Below, in pieces: positions 9,550 through 15,738 of a DNA stretch of 64,000 bases (position 1 is its first letter; every line of letters starts with the position of its first letter). The stretch comes from RGIG7213 sp045652135 (lineage in GTDB: Bacteria > Bacillota > Clostridia > Oscillospirales > CAG-272), in NCBI GenBank assembly GCA_045652135.1, contig JAZRTS010000155.1:4674-68673 (forward strand), read 5' to 3'. The notes beneath the pieces are model-generated. The model had not been told where the DNA came from. It was given only the letters and a program-made list of their open reading frames with translations, and searched no databases. The position numbers and the translations under genes were made by a program.

Positions 9550-9577
9550 TTGACAAATCGAAAAAAATGTGTATAAT
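9550..9577 (+). promoter_or_regulatory. Promoter of tRNA-Leu
   Basis: TTGACA (9550-9555), a 16-base spacer and TATAAT (9572-9577), 39 bases ahead of the mature tRNA 5' end. Confidence 0.85.
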
Positions 9578-9616
9578 ATACAATGTTGTGTGAAACACAC
9601 GACAACAACGAAATAC

Positions 9617-9701
9617 GCGAGAGTGGCGGAACTGGCAGACGCGCACGTTTGAGGGGCGTGTGGATTTCACCGTACGGGTTCAAGTCCCGTTTCTCGCACC
9701 A
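9617..9701 (+). tRNA. tRNA-Leu (anticodon GAG)
   Basis: The acceptor stem is GCGAGAG paired with TTCTCGC (one G-U). The D-arm contains TGGCGGAACTGGCAGACG. The anticodon stem CACGT/GCGTG encloses loop TTGAGGG with anticodon GAG. A long variable arm is present, then T-arm CGGGTTCAAGTCCCG and an encoded CCA. The class II shape fits leucine. A terminator and a hairpin array follow directly. Confidence 0.96.
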
Positions 9702-9706
9702 TGAAG

Positions 9707-9743
9707 AAAATCTCTTTTGTCCGATAGACAAAAGAGATTTTTT
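9707..9743 (+). terminator. Terminator of tRNA-Leu
   Basis: AAAATCTCTTTTGTC pairs with GACAAAAGAGATTTT around loop CGATA and runs into a T tract. Hairpin array 1 begins right after the T tract. Confidence 0.85.
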
Positions 9744-9748
9744 CAATG

Positions 9749-9910
9749 ATTCCGTTCCTTGCGGTAACGGATGATATAGCTGACGCTATGATATCTGCTT
9801 CGAAGATGATATACGCTTCGCGTGTGAAGGAACGGATATTATATCATATTTGCATAGCAAATATATCATACGGCACAAGCCGTATATCATATCGCATAGA
9901 GATGTATCAT
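9749..9910 (+). repeat. Hairpin array 1 (ATGATAT / ATATCAT separators)
   Basis: Short palindromes are spaced by a fixed seven-base word. In the left half the word is ATGATAT (9771, 9788, 9806). In the right half it is the reverse complement ATATCAT (9841, 9863, 9884) plus variant GTATCAT (9904). Hairpins between the words include AGC-TGAC-GCT, CTTCGAAG, ACGC-TTC-GCGT, ATTTGC-ATA-GCAAAT and ACGGC-ACAA-GCCGT, each with a different stem. An outer inverted repeat (TCCGTTCCTT at 9751-9760, AAGGAACGGA at 9827-9836) encloses the left half. Its first arm can alternatively pair locally (CCGTT with AACGG). No coding potential is seen. Confidence 0.85.
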
Positions 9911-10000
9911 TTAAAATGGGAATGAGGATTTATGTCGGAAAATAAAGTGCTTTGAAAGAAAATATAAAGTAACAAAATTAAAATATTTTCCGTTTTACTA

Positions 10001-10029
10001 TTGACAAAACGAGTGTTTTGTGATATATT
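10001..10029 (+). promoter_or_regulatory. Promoter of the two tRNA-Ser genes
   Basis: TTGACA (10001-10006), a 17-base spacer and TATATT (10024-10029). Confidence 0.8.
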
Positions 10030-10047
10030 TATACCGTTGATTGTTGT

Positions 10048-10138
10048 GGAGGGATGTCCGAGCGGTTTAAGGAGCTGGTCTTGAAAACCAGTGACTCGTT
10101 CACTCGAGCCGTGAGTTCGAATCTCACTCCCTCCGCCA
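10048..10138 (+). tRNA. tRNA-Ser (anticodon TGA)
   Basis: Acceptor GGAGGGA pairs with TCCCTCC. The anticodon stem CTGGT/ACCAG encloses TGA. The variable arm is long (serine class II), the T-arm is GTGAGTTCGAATCTCAC, discriminator G and CCA are encoded. Confidence 0.96.
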
Positions 10139-10175
10139 ACTTTACAACAAAAAAAGAATAAAAGATCCTCACCGT

Positions 10176-10266
10176 GGAGAAGTACTCAAGCTGGTGAAGA
10201 GGCGCCCCTGCTAAGGGTGTAGGGCGGGAAACCGTCGCGAGAGTTCAAATCTCTCCTTCTCCGCCA
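10176..10266 (+). tRNA. tRNA-Ser (anticodon GCT)
   Basis: Acceptor GGAGAAG pairs perfectly with CTTCTCC. Loop CTGCTAA carries anticodon GCT. A long variable arm, T-arm GAGAGTTCAAATCTCTC, discriminator G and encoded CCA complete the gene. It lies 37 bases after the other tRNA-Ser and is probably cotranscribed. Confidence 0.96.
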
Positions 10267-10268
10267 CG

Positions 10269-10310
10269 TTATGCTTGCTGTTGCTATTCAATAGCAAGCA
10301 TAATCTTTTA
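10269..10310 (+). terminator. Terminator of the tRNA-Ser operon
   Basis: TTATGCTTGCT pairs with AGCAAGCATAA across a loop of about 12 bases and is followed by CTTTTATT. Confidence 0.75.
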
Positions 10311-10556
10311 TTACGGTTGCTTACATAGTAGCCTTTACTATTTCATTGCCCTTTGAGGACAGCCCCGGTATTAAGCCGCAGCGCACACTTAAAAGCGTGC
10401 AAGTATCATTTATCCCCTTGCTATGTCGTAGCCCATAATCGGGAAGGCATCCCGAAGTTGAAACGCTTGTGCGTTTTCGGTCAATGGCTTGCCGTAGAAC
10501 GGCGGCAAGTGGAAAGTAAAGCAGTGCCGTTATTTGATTGTCAATGAACAAATATT
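10311..10556. other. Non-coding or decayed accessory segment
   Basis: About 245 bases between two terminators, visibly more GC-rich than the surroundings. There are several imperfect palindromes (GCGCACACTTAAAAGCGTGC, GCCGTAGAACGGC) and a direct return of GCGCAC/GTGCGT motifs. Two ORFs under 80 codons cross it, but neither has a ribosome binding site or a recognisable product. It looks like a remnant of an inserted element; I cannot name it. Confidence 0.4.
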
Positions 10557-10565
10557 CAAAAAAAA

Positions 10566-10604
10566 CAATAAATATCCCCCCGTTTTACGGGGGGATATTT
10601 ATTG
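10566..10604. terminator. Strong bidirectional terminator
   Basis: A perfect 17-base stem (CAATAAATATCCCCCCG and its complement) closes a TTTTA loop with A/T-rich flanks on both sides. It ends the reverse-strand lipoprotein gene. Confidence 0.8.
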
Positions 10605-10619
10605 CCGTTATTTAATTTT

Positions 10620-11525
10620 TTAATAAAGTAAATATATATTGTAGCCGTCACCTATTGGCTCAAAATATACAGTAAAATATTTTAAAGGGTGAGCACCGCC
10701 GTACATCATATACATATCATTAAATGTAAGGACTTCATCATGCAGACGATTTTTAAGCCATTCGCCGCTTAATTCTGCATCCGCATATTGCGGAACAAAC
10801 CACGACGAATTATCGGGAGTAACTACAACACCGTCGTTGTATACGGTGATATGTTGCATACCCACGGTTGCACCGAGGGCGGCAAGGTCGTTTTGTATAG
10901 CTTCGACGTCAAGCGGATAATCGCAGGGACTTTTTACCGGGGGTGTCGTTTCCGCATCTGTTACGGGTGCTGTTGTTTCTGTAGGCTTCGTTGTTTCAAC
11001 AGGCTTTGCTGTTGTTTCGATAGGCTTTGTTGTATCAACGGGTTTTGTAGTTTCAACGGGTTTCGACGTTGTTTCAATCGGTTTCGTTGTATCTTTTGGT
11101 TTTACTGTTGTATCGTTCTGCTTCGATGTCGTTGTGCCGGGTGACGTTTCATCGGGGGAAGTTGTCATAGCATCGGTGACAGCTTCGGTGTCCTCTACAG
11201 GTTCGGATATATCGGGTATGTCCTCGCTCGGTGTTTCTCCCGCCGTTTCGTCGTTTGTATTATCTTCGCTTTCATTCGGTATATCTTCTAATATATCCCC
11301 GTCGGTGTCGGTCGGTGTATCTTCGATCGGCGTGCCTGTATTCGTATCGATCTCTATATCGATTCCCGTACTGTATTCGGTATCATCATAGGTATCTGTC
11401 TGCTCGGTCTGATGCTCTGTGTGTATATCTTCGGTGTATTCGCTTTGATATGTGCCTTTAGGCTCACAAGAAATGCACATTACCATCGATAATGCAAGAA
11501 TTGTCAATAAAGCTCGTCTGAACAC
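10620..11525 (-). CDS. Thr/Pro-rich lipoprotein of unknown function
   Basis: The start is a GTG behind AAAAGGAGTG; the frame is open further upstream, but only this start gives a proper signal peptide with lipobox and Cys20 (VMCISC). The mature protein has about 281 residues. An acidic Asp/Thr/Glu-rich stretch leads into a spacer built from repeated TTKP-hexapeptide-like units (KPxETT, KPVETT, KPVDTT). A globular C-terminal domain of about 100 residues follows (CDYPLDVEAIQNDLAALG to the final IYLLY), which I do not recognise. The design is a surface anchor, a flexible spacer and a small domain. It is transcribed divergently from the membrane protein gene to its right. Confidence 0.8.
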   Translation of the reverse strand: MFRRALLTILALSMVMCISCEPKGTYQSEYTEDIHTEHQTEQTDTYDDTEYSTGIDIEIDTNTGTPIEDTPTDTDGDILEDIPNESEDNTNDETAGETPSEDIPDISEPVEDTEAVTDAMTTSPDETSPGTTTSKQNDTTVKPKDTTKPIETTSKPVETTKPVDTTKPIETTAKPVETTKPTETTAPVTDAETTPPVKSPCDYPLDVEAIQNDLAALGATVGMQHITVYNDGVVVTPDNSSWFVPQYADAELSGEWLKNRLHDEVLTFNDMYMMYGGAHPLKYFTVYFEPIGDGYNIYLLY

Positions 11526-11553
11526 GGTATCACTCCTTTTAAATTTATTGGTA

Positions 11554-11582
11554 TTGACAAAACTGATTGAATATGCTATTAT
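11554..11582 (+). promoter_or_regulatory. Promoter of the orphan membrane protein
   Basis: TTGACA (11554-11559), a 17-base spacer and TATTAT (11577-11582), 60 bases ahead of the ATG. Confidence 0.8.
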
Positions 11583-11642
11583 ATATATGTAAGGAGCGCA
11601 TCCGGTAATGTATTTGACTCCTAGTTGTAAAGGAGATAGTTC

Positions 11643-12293
11643 ATGGAACATGTTGAGACTCAGAGAAAGGCCGTTTTTCCTATTGTGCTTGCTGTACTCC
11701 AAGTTGTTGTGGTACTGGTTCTGATATCTTTCAGTTTTATGACTGGTGGATATCAGAAGGGTTTTTTTGATTTGGATGATATTCTTTTTGAAGGTATTTC
11801 CTCGTTTGCCAATCAATCCGATTATGATATTGTCATTGCAGCAGGTCGCCGCCTTGCTTTCCTTTCCCTTTTGGTTTTTGGCAGTATTTTACTGGTGATA
11901 TTTTTGAAAAGCAAGGCCAGAAGCTCTTTGCCGTCGTCCATCAGATCCCGTATTGTGGCACAGATCCTTTCCAATGCAATATTTTTGTTCTTTGCTTTTC
12001 TCCTTGTTGTGTACGAATTCAGCGGTTTTACCCGGATTTTGCTGTACCCTGCGGTGCTTGTCTGCGCCGTGATCTATGTAATCGTTACCACCAAATATTC
12101 TGTTCGTGCAGGCGCAACCGCATTGATTTTACAGGCTTTGGCTTTTCTGGCCGCGTTCTATATTGTGTGGCTGATATGTCCGCTTTTCGGCGCACTTATG
12201 GTAGTTCTCGGTGACATTTTCTCCTTCCTGCTGGTATTGCTGCTGTTGAGCGGAGGATCTTCCACCTTTGTGCGCATTATCATCCGCTTGTAA
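11643..12293 (+). CDS. Integral membrane protein, unknown
   Basis: The protein has 216 residues and starts at ATG behind AAAGGAGAT. Five or so hydrophobic segments are visible (about 12-34, 67-86, 106-128, 133-150, 158-205), joined by short basic loops. No catalytic motif is seen and I recognise no family. Codon use (more CCG, CTG, GCC and TTT) differs from the adjacent housekeeping genes. Together with its position between tRNA genes and hairpin arrays, this suggests acquisition by transfer. Its own promoter and terminator make it a self-contained cassette. Confidence 0.75.
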   Translation: MEHVETQRKAVFPIVLAVLQVVVVLVLISFSFMTGGYQKGFFDLDDILFEGISSFANQSDYDIVIAAGRRLAFLSLLVFGSILLVIFLKSKARSSLPSSIRSRIVAQILSNAIFLFFAFLLVVYEFSGFTRILLYPAVLVCAVIYVIVTTKYSVRAGATALILQALAFLAAFYIVWLICPLFGALMVVLGDIFSFLLVLLLLSGGSSTFVRIIIRL

Positions 12294-12350
12294 TCAATGA
12301 AAAAGAGCGGATTTTTTAGATGCCCGAGCTGAACAATTCCACCCCCCACC

Positions 12351-12383
12351 AAAAATCGACAGGTTTCGACCTGTCGATTTTTT
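12351..12383 (+). terminator. Terminator after the orphan membrane gene
   Basis: AAAAATCGACAGGT and its complement form a 14-base stem closed by a TTCG tetraloop and followed by a T run. Hairpin array 2 starts within a few bases of the T run. Confidence 0.9.
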
Positions 12384-12385
12384 AT

Positions 12386-12554
12386 CCATTGCGAAAGCAA
12401 TGGTATATCATCACGCGCAAGCGTGCATCTCATCACCGAAGGTGTATATCATCAGACGCAGGCTGCATTTCTTTTCGCAATGATGATATACAAAACTTCG
12501 TTTTGATGATATGCAATTCCTGCGGAATTGATGATATACACGGCTTTTGCCGTG
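12386..12554 (+). repeat. Hairpin array 2 (ATATCATC / GATGATAT separators, reversed polarity)
   Basis: This uses the same separator family as array 1, but the left half carries ATATCATC (12405, 12446, and variant ATCTCATC at 12427) and the right half GATGATAT (12482, 12505, 12530). Hairpins between the words include CCATTGC-GAAA-GCAATGG, ACGC-GCAA-GCGT, ACC-GAA-GGT, CAAAAC-TTC-GTTTTG, CAATTCC-TGC-GGAATTG and CACGGC-TTTT-GCCGTG. Several loops are GNRA tetraloops. The middle (about 12454-12481) is imperfect. Confidence 0.8.
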
Positions 12555-12564
12555 GTTTATGTGA

Positions 12565-12667
12565 GAGTTCGAATTCATACGCAAAAATGCAGAATATATC
12601 TTTTTTGTAGCCCATAGACAGAAAAAAGCACACATTTGTCTATCAAGACAATGTGTGCTTTTTTCAA
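12565..12667 (+). repeat. Direct repeat, copy A, with internal terminator
   Basis: About 103 bases that recur imperfectly in the same orientation at 13478-13580. Shared blocks are a GAGTT...CATACGCAAA opening, a central ATATCTTTTT run, and a terminator hairpin (AAAAGCACAC and ATGTGTGCTTTTTT arms) ending in CAA. The opening GAGTTCGAATTC resembles a tRNA T-arm. The hairpin (12627-12664) should act as a terminator. Confidence 0.7.
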
Positions 12668-12668
12668 C

Positions 12669-12844
12669 GAAATTTGCCCTGCGGGCAAGTGAAATAGCTT
12701 CGCTGTGAAATATTTGCTTTGCAGATGTGAAATATTCGCTGACGCGAATGTGGGCAAATTTCATTTCACATTGCTACGAAGGAGCAATATTTCACAATGT
12801 GCGATAGCACATTATTTCACATTCGGCAACGCCGAATATTTCAC
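12669..12844 (+). repeat. Hairpin array 3 (GTGAAATA / TATTTCAC separators)
   Basis: The plan is that of array 1 with a different separator word. GTGAAATA occurs three times on the left (12689, 12705, 12727). TATTTCAC occurs on the right at 12788, 12813 and 12837, plus a partial copy at 12763. Hairpins include TTGCCC-TGC-GGGCAA, AGC-TTC-GCT, ATTCGC-TGAC-GCGAAT, ATGTGC-GATA-GCACAT and TTCGGC-AAC-GCCGAA. An outer inverted repeat, GAAATTTGCCC (12669-12679) with GGGCAAATTTC (12752-12762), encloses the left half and shares its arm with the first local hairpin. Confidence 0.85.
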
Positions 12845-12873
12845 TTGAAAAACGAACGGTTTTATGATATAAT
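12845..12873 (+). promoter_or_regulatory. Promoter directly abutting hairpin array 3
   Basis: TTGAAA (12845-12850) begins at the base after the last TATTTCAC separator. A 17-base spacer and TATAAT (12868-12873) follow, 23 bases before the ATG of the next gene. Confidence 0.75.
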
Positions 12874-12895
12874 AACGGCAGAAAGGCGGGGGAAT

Positions 12896-13435
12896 ATGAA
12901 GAAACAAATATTGACTAAATATGATGTTCAAAAAGAACTGCTTACGAGATTAAACAAGCTTAAAGGCATTTCTGTATTTTTAACCTCTATCGTAATCGTT
13001 TGTATAATTCTTTACCCAATACACCTTATAAATTATTTGGACGATGCACCTTTTGATTATACGGGTATAAGAAGATTTCCTGACCTTACACCGGTGGTTG
13101 TGATGTTCATTATGCCGCTTTTGATAATATTTTTTGTCATTAGCGTTTTTTACTTGTATTACATAGATCTGTATAAAATCAAAAAAGGCAAATTTGAAAT
13201 TATAGAAGATACAGTTTATCAAAAAGACAAGGAATGGCGGTTTTATTACAAAAATTCACAAAAAGAAAATTCACTATATTTTCATTGCGGCAGAGTGGCG
13301 GTTGAAGATGAAGTGTATTCATATTCTGATATAGGAGATAATTTTTATATTGTGATGTTGAAATCAAAATTAAAATCAAAAAACAATCCTCGCTTAGCAT
13401 ATCATACAAAACATTATGAAATGGATTTAAATTGA
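12896..13435 (+). CDS. Small membrane protein of unknown function
   Basis: The protein has 179 residues. I chose the ATG behind AGGCGGGGG; a longer in-frame ORF would run back through hairpin array 3 and the promoter and is not credible. Two hydrophobic segments (about 26-44 and 65-90) are separated by an exposed loop (LDDAPFDYTGIRRFPDL). A cytoplasmic Lys/Tyr-rich domain of about 80 residues follows. The gene is AT-rich compared with its neighbours, and array 3 plus direct repeats A and B flank it, suggesting a mobile or recently acquired cassette. No family is recognised. Confidence 0.65.
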   Translation: MKKQILTKYDVQKELLTRLNKLKGISVFLTSIVIVCIILYPIHLINYLDDAPFDYTGIRRFPDLTPVVVMFIMPLLIIFFVISVFYLYYIDLYKIKKGKFEIIEDTVYQKDKEWRFYYKNSQKENSLYFHCGRVAVEDEVYSYSDIGDNFYIVMLKSKLKSKNNPRLAYHTKHYEMDLN

Positions 13436-13477
13436 TATATGCCATCTGTTTCGGTCTTAAATTATTAAAAATCGTTT

Positions 13478-13580
13478 GAGTTGTAAATCATACGCAAACT
13501 TTTGAAAATATCTTTTTCGTATTCCAATACAGCAGAAAAAGCACACGTTTGTTATCAAGACAATGTGTGCTTTTTTCTCA
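13478..13580 (+). repeat. Direct repeat, copy B, with terminator
   Basis: Imperfect second copy of the repeat at 12565-12667. AAAAAGCACAC and GTGTGCTTTTTT form the terminator stem for the small membrane gene. The remaining bases up to the next promoter hold nothing I can identify. Confidence 0.7.
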
Positions 13581-13671
13581 ATATGACAAATTCCGTATTT
13601 ACAATGATATAAAAAAATAGTACTGATACGATATATTTATTAAATCACACATTAAACTTTACAATACACCC

Positions 13672-13700
13672 TTGAACTTTCTGTTTCGGTAGTGTATAAT
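13672..13700 (+). promoter_or_regulatory. Promoter of the kinase/PqqD operon
   Basis: TTGAAC (13672-13677), a 17-base spacer and TATAAT (13695-13700), followed by an 83-base leader before the first start codon. Confidence 0.75.
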
Positions 13701-13783
13701 TGTATACGGATATTTATATCAATTTCCAAAAGACATAAATAAAATTATTGAAAAATAAAAACTGATTAGGGAACTTTTGTTTA

Positions 13784-14503
13784 ATGCCAAAAATTATCTG
13801 TAAAATCGCCGATATAGTCACAGAAGTGCCTTCTTCGGGCGGTATGGAGCTGCGATGTGGGGATTATATTTATAACGGCGATGAATTGCCCGATATTATA
13901 ATCGATGAGGGCAAATATCACCCTGAAAAATACGGGTGCAATTTTTCTGCTGATAATATAGCATATATGGAGTCTGCACGGCAATTTTATACACAGCTTT
14001 TACATAGAGACGGTTTTTATTTACATGCTTCGGCTGTTGAGCTTGACGGACAAGCTTATCTTTTCTCCGGTAAAAGCGGTATCGGAAAATCAACACATAC
14101 ACGCCTGTGGCAGCAGTTTTTCGGTGACAGGGTTCATATCTTTAACGATGACAAGCCTGCACTCAGGTTTATCGACGGAAAATGGTATGCATACGGCACT
14201 CCCTGGTGCGGAAAAGACGGTATCAATAAAAACGTAAAGGTGCCTCTTGCAGGAATATGTTTTTTAAAACAGTCGGTGCGTAACGAAATACGTCGCATTT
14301 CTACCCTTGAAGCAATACCAAGGATAACGTCACAGACGATATACAAGTTCAGAGACACGGAACGGCTCGAACTTTTGCTCGGACATCTTGACAAATTACT
14401 TACGATAGTTCCGATATATGAGCTTGAAAATAAGCCGGAAAAAGAAGCTGTGCTTTTAAGTTATAATACTATGCGGCGCGGTGCGGAGGAAAGCAATTTA
14501 TGA
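13784..14503 (+). CDS. HPr kinase/phosphorylase C-terminal-like protein
   Basis: The protein has 239 residues and lacks the N-terminal domain of true HprK. The P-loop GKSGIGKST (about 96-104) follows HASAVELDGQAYLFSG, the typical entry to the HPr-kinase fold. An acidic segment FNDDKPALR and the TPWCGKDG loop correspond to the catalytic region. Such short homologues accompany PqqD-like proteins in peptide-modification loci; in paeninodin-type lasso clusters one phosphorylates the peptide. Here the PqqD-like gene overlaps its stop by four bases, which supports a joint role. The substrate is unknown. Confidence 0.8.
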   Translation: MPKIICKIADIVTEVPSSGGMELRCGDYIYNGDELPDIIIDEGKYHPEKYGCNFSADNIAYMESARQFYTQLLHRDGFYLHASAVELDGQAYLFSGKSGIGKSTHTRLWQQFFGDRVHIFNDDKPALRFIDGKWYAYGTPWCGKDGINKNVKVPLAGICFLKQSVRNEIRRISTLEAIPRITSQTIYKFRDTERLELLLGHLDKLLTIVPIYELENKPEKEAVLLSYNTMRRGAEESNL

Positions 14504-14778
14504 AATTAAGTGAAAATTTTGTGTTGAAGCAGGTTGCAGGATCATACATAGTGCTTCCTATAGGTGGCTCAATAGTTGATTTTAACGGTATGCTCACGCT
14601 TAACGAGTCGGGTGTTCTTCTGTGGAACACTCTCAAGCAAGGATGTGATATCGAAGGGCTTGTTGATGCGCTTACGACCGAATACAAGGTGTCGCGCGAA
14701 GTAGCGCGTGACGATATAAATGAATTTTTAACTAAACTGGCAAATGCCGGATGTATAGAAGGAGCGCTTGATGAATAA
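14500..14778 (+). CDS. PqqD-family peptide-chaperone-like protein
   Basis: The 92-residue winged-helix protein has the PqqD pattern: an N-terminal strand (ENFVLKQVAGSYIVLPIGG), then FNGMLTLNESGVLLWNTL, then a helical segment with LTTEYKVSREVARDDINEFL. PqqD/RRE domains bind leader peptides and present them to modifying enzymes. The start overlaps the kinase stop (ATGA) and the end overlaps the lipoprotein start by eight bases, so the three are tightly coupled. The small lipoprotein next door is the obvious candidate partner, but that is inference. Confidence 0.85.
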   Translation: MKLSENFVLKQVAGSYIVLPIGGSIVDFNGMLTLNESGVLLWNTLKQGCDIEGLVDALTTEYKVSREVARDDINEFLTKLANAGCIEGALDE

Positions 14779-15199
14779 GGTACTGTTAATATTGCTGGCC
14801 GCGACGCTTATCCTTGCCGGTGTATCTTGTGTAAGGGCGGATGATGCGAAGGGAGATTCTTCGGAATCGACAGATAAAGCTGTAACTTGTATAGATACGG
14901 ATGATACCGGCGAAAAAGAGGAAGATCGTGCAACTGAAGACGAAACCCAAAACTTTACTGCAGAGTCTGATTCCGCTGACTCTGTTGTAACGAAAACCCC
15001 GGATGAAATGCCTAACATTACTTATGAAGATTATATTAACATGACGGCGCAGCAACAGACTGACTTTATAAAAAGCTTTTCATCCGTTGGAAAATTTACC
15101 GAATGGTATAATGCCGCTAAATCAAAGTATGATATAGACAACGATAAAATATATATTGGTGAGGAAAGTATCGATTTAGGGGATATTTTCAACAAGTGA
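14771..15199 (+). CDS. Small lipoprotein with conserved C-terminal YNAAK/IDLGDIF domain
   Basis: The protein has 142 residues. ATG at 14771 lies behind AAGGAG. The signal peptide ends in a lipobox with Cys20 (LAGVSC). Residues 21-84 are an acidic Ser/Thr/Glu/Asp-rich linker. Residues 85-142 form a compact domain (YEDYINM, FIKSF, KFTEWYNAAKSKYD, IDLGDIFNK) that recurs at the end of the dockerin protein at 21728-22315. Sitting between PqqD and a signal-peptidase-like enzyme, it could be the substrate of the operon. It could equally be an ordinary surface protein that shares the locus. Confidence 0.8.
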   Translation: MNKVLLILLAATLILAGVSCVRADDAKGDSSESTDKAVTCIDTDDTGEKEEDRATEDETQNFTAESDSADSVVTKTPDEMPNITYEDYINMTAQQQTDFIKSFSSVGKFTEWYNAAKSKYDIDNDKIYIGEESIDLGDIFNK

Positions 15200-15234
15200 A
15201 ATGTATTACTTGGCAGATGAAAGGAGATATAACT

Positions 15235-15735
15235 GTGAAAAAAAATATTCCATCGCCTGCCAAGTCACGTTTTATATTTCTTGACGATTTGATACCTGTG
15301 ATTCAAGAGCAGATAGATGCAGGACGCAACGTAAAGTTTTCACCGCGTGGAGTAAGTATGCTTCCTATGCTGAGGCAGGGAATTGACAGTGTTGAGCTGT
15401 CAGGTGCGCCCGAGCGGCTGGAAAAATACGATATTGTGCTTTACCGCAGAGACAGTGGGCAGTACGTGCTTCACAGAATAGTCGGTATAAATGGGACGTA
15501 TACGTGCATAGGCGATGCCCAATTTGATAAGGAATTCGGAATCAGACGCGATCAGATAATTGCAGTTGTGACATCGTTTTACAGAGGAGGGCGACACCGT
15601 TCCGTTAAAAATGTTTTATACCGTTTGTACTGCCGCATATGGCATTACAGCAGGGGAATAAGACGTTTTATAAAGAACTTGGCCGGATGGCTTAAACGAC
15701 ACGTGAGCGCATTATTTTCTCATTCGGAGAAGTAA
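15235..15735 (+). CDS. S24/S26-family signal-peptidase-like protein
   Basis: The protein has 166 residues. I chose GTG at 15235 behind AAGGAGATAT. The motif FSPRGVSMLPMLRQG contains the probable catalytic serine (Ser41). The segment YDIVLYRR and then YVLHRIVG put a histidine (His80) where SipW/ER-type signal peptidases use His rather than Lys. There is no N-terminal membrane anchor, unlike classical signal peptidases; the basic C-terminus (about 120-160) might associate with the membrane. In modification loci such peptidases may trim a leader, but the substrate here is not known. Confidence 0.75.
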   Translation: MKKNIPSPAKSRFIFLDDLIPVIQEQIDAGRNVKFSPRGVSMLPMLRQGIDSVELSGAPERLEKYDIVLYRRDSGQYVLHRIVGINGTYTCIGDAQFDKEFGIRRDQIIAVVTSFYRGGRHRSVKNVLYRLYCRIWHYSRGIRRFIKNLAGWLKRHVSALFSHSEK

Positions 15736-15738
15736 TTT

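Noticed and set aside
10353..10547. 64-codon ORF on the plus strand and an overlapping 76-codon ORF on the minus strand
   Set aside because: Neither has a ribosome binding site or a recognisable product, and both lie in a palindrome-rich segment.
9749..12844. CRISPR array
   Set aside because: The repeated words are only seven to eight bases, the units between them are palindromes rather than unique spacers, polarity flips in mid-array, and no cas gene is present.
12797..12895. Upstream extension of the 179-residue membrane protein
   Set aside because: It would translate hairpin array 3 and the promoter; a good ribosome binding site lies before the internal ATG at 12896.
11643..13580. Integron gene cassettes with attC sites
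   Set aside because: Terminator-bearing repeats follow single genes, but no integrase, attI or attC core sites were seen, and the arrays carry many hairpins rather than one.
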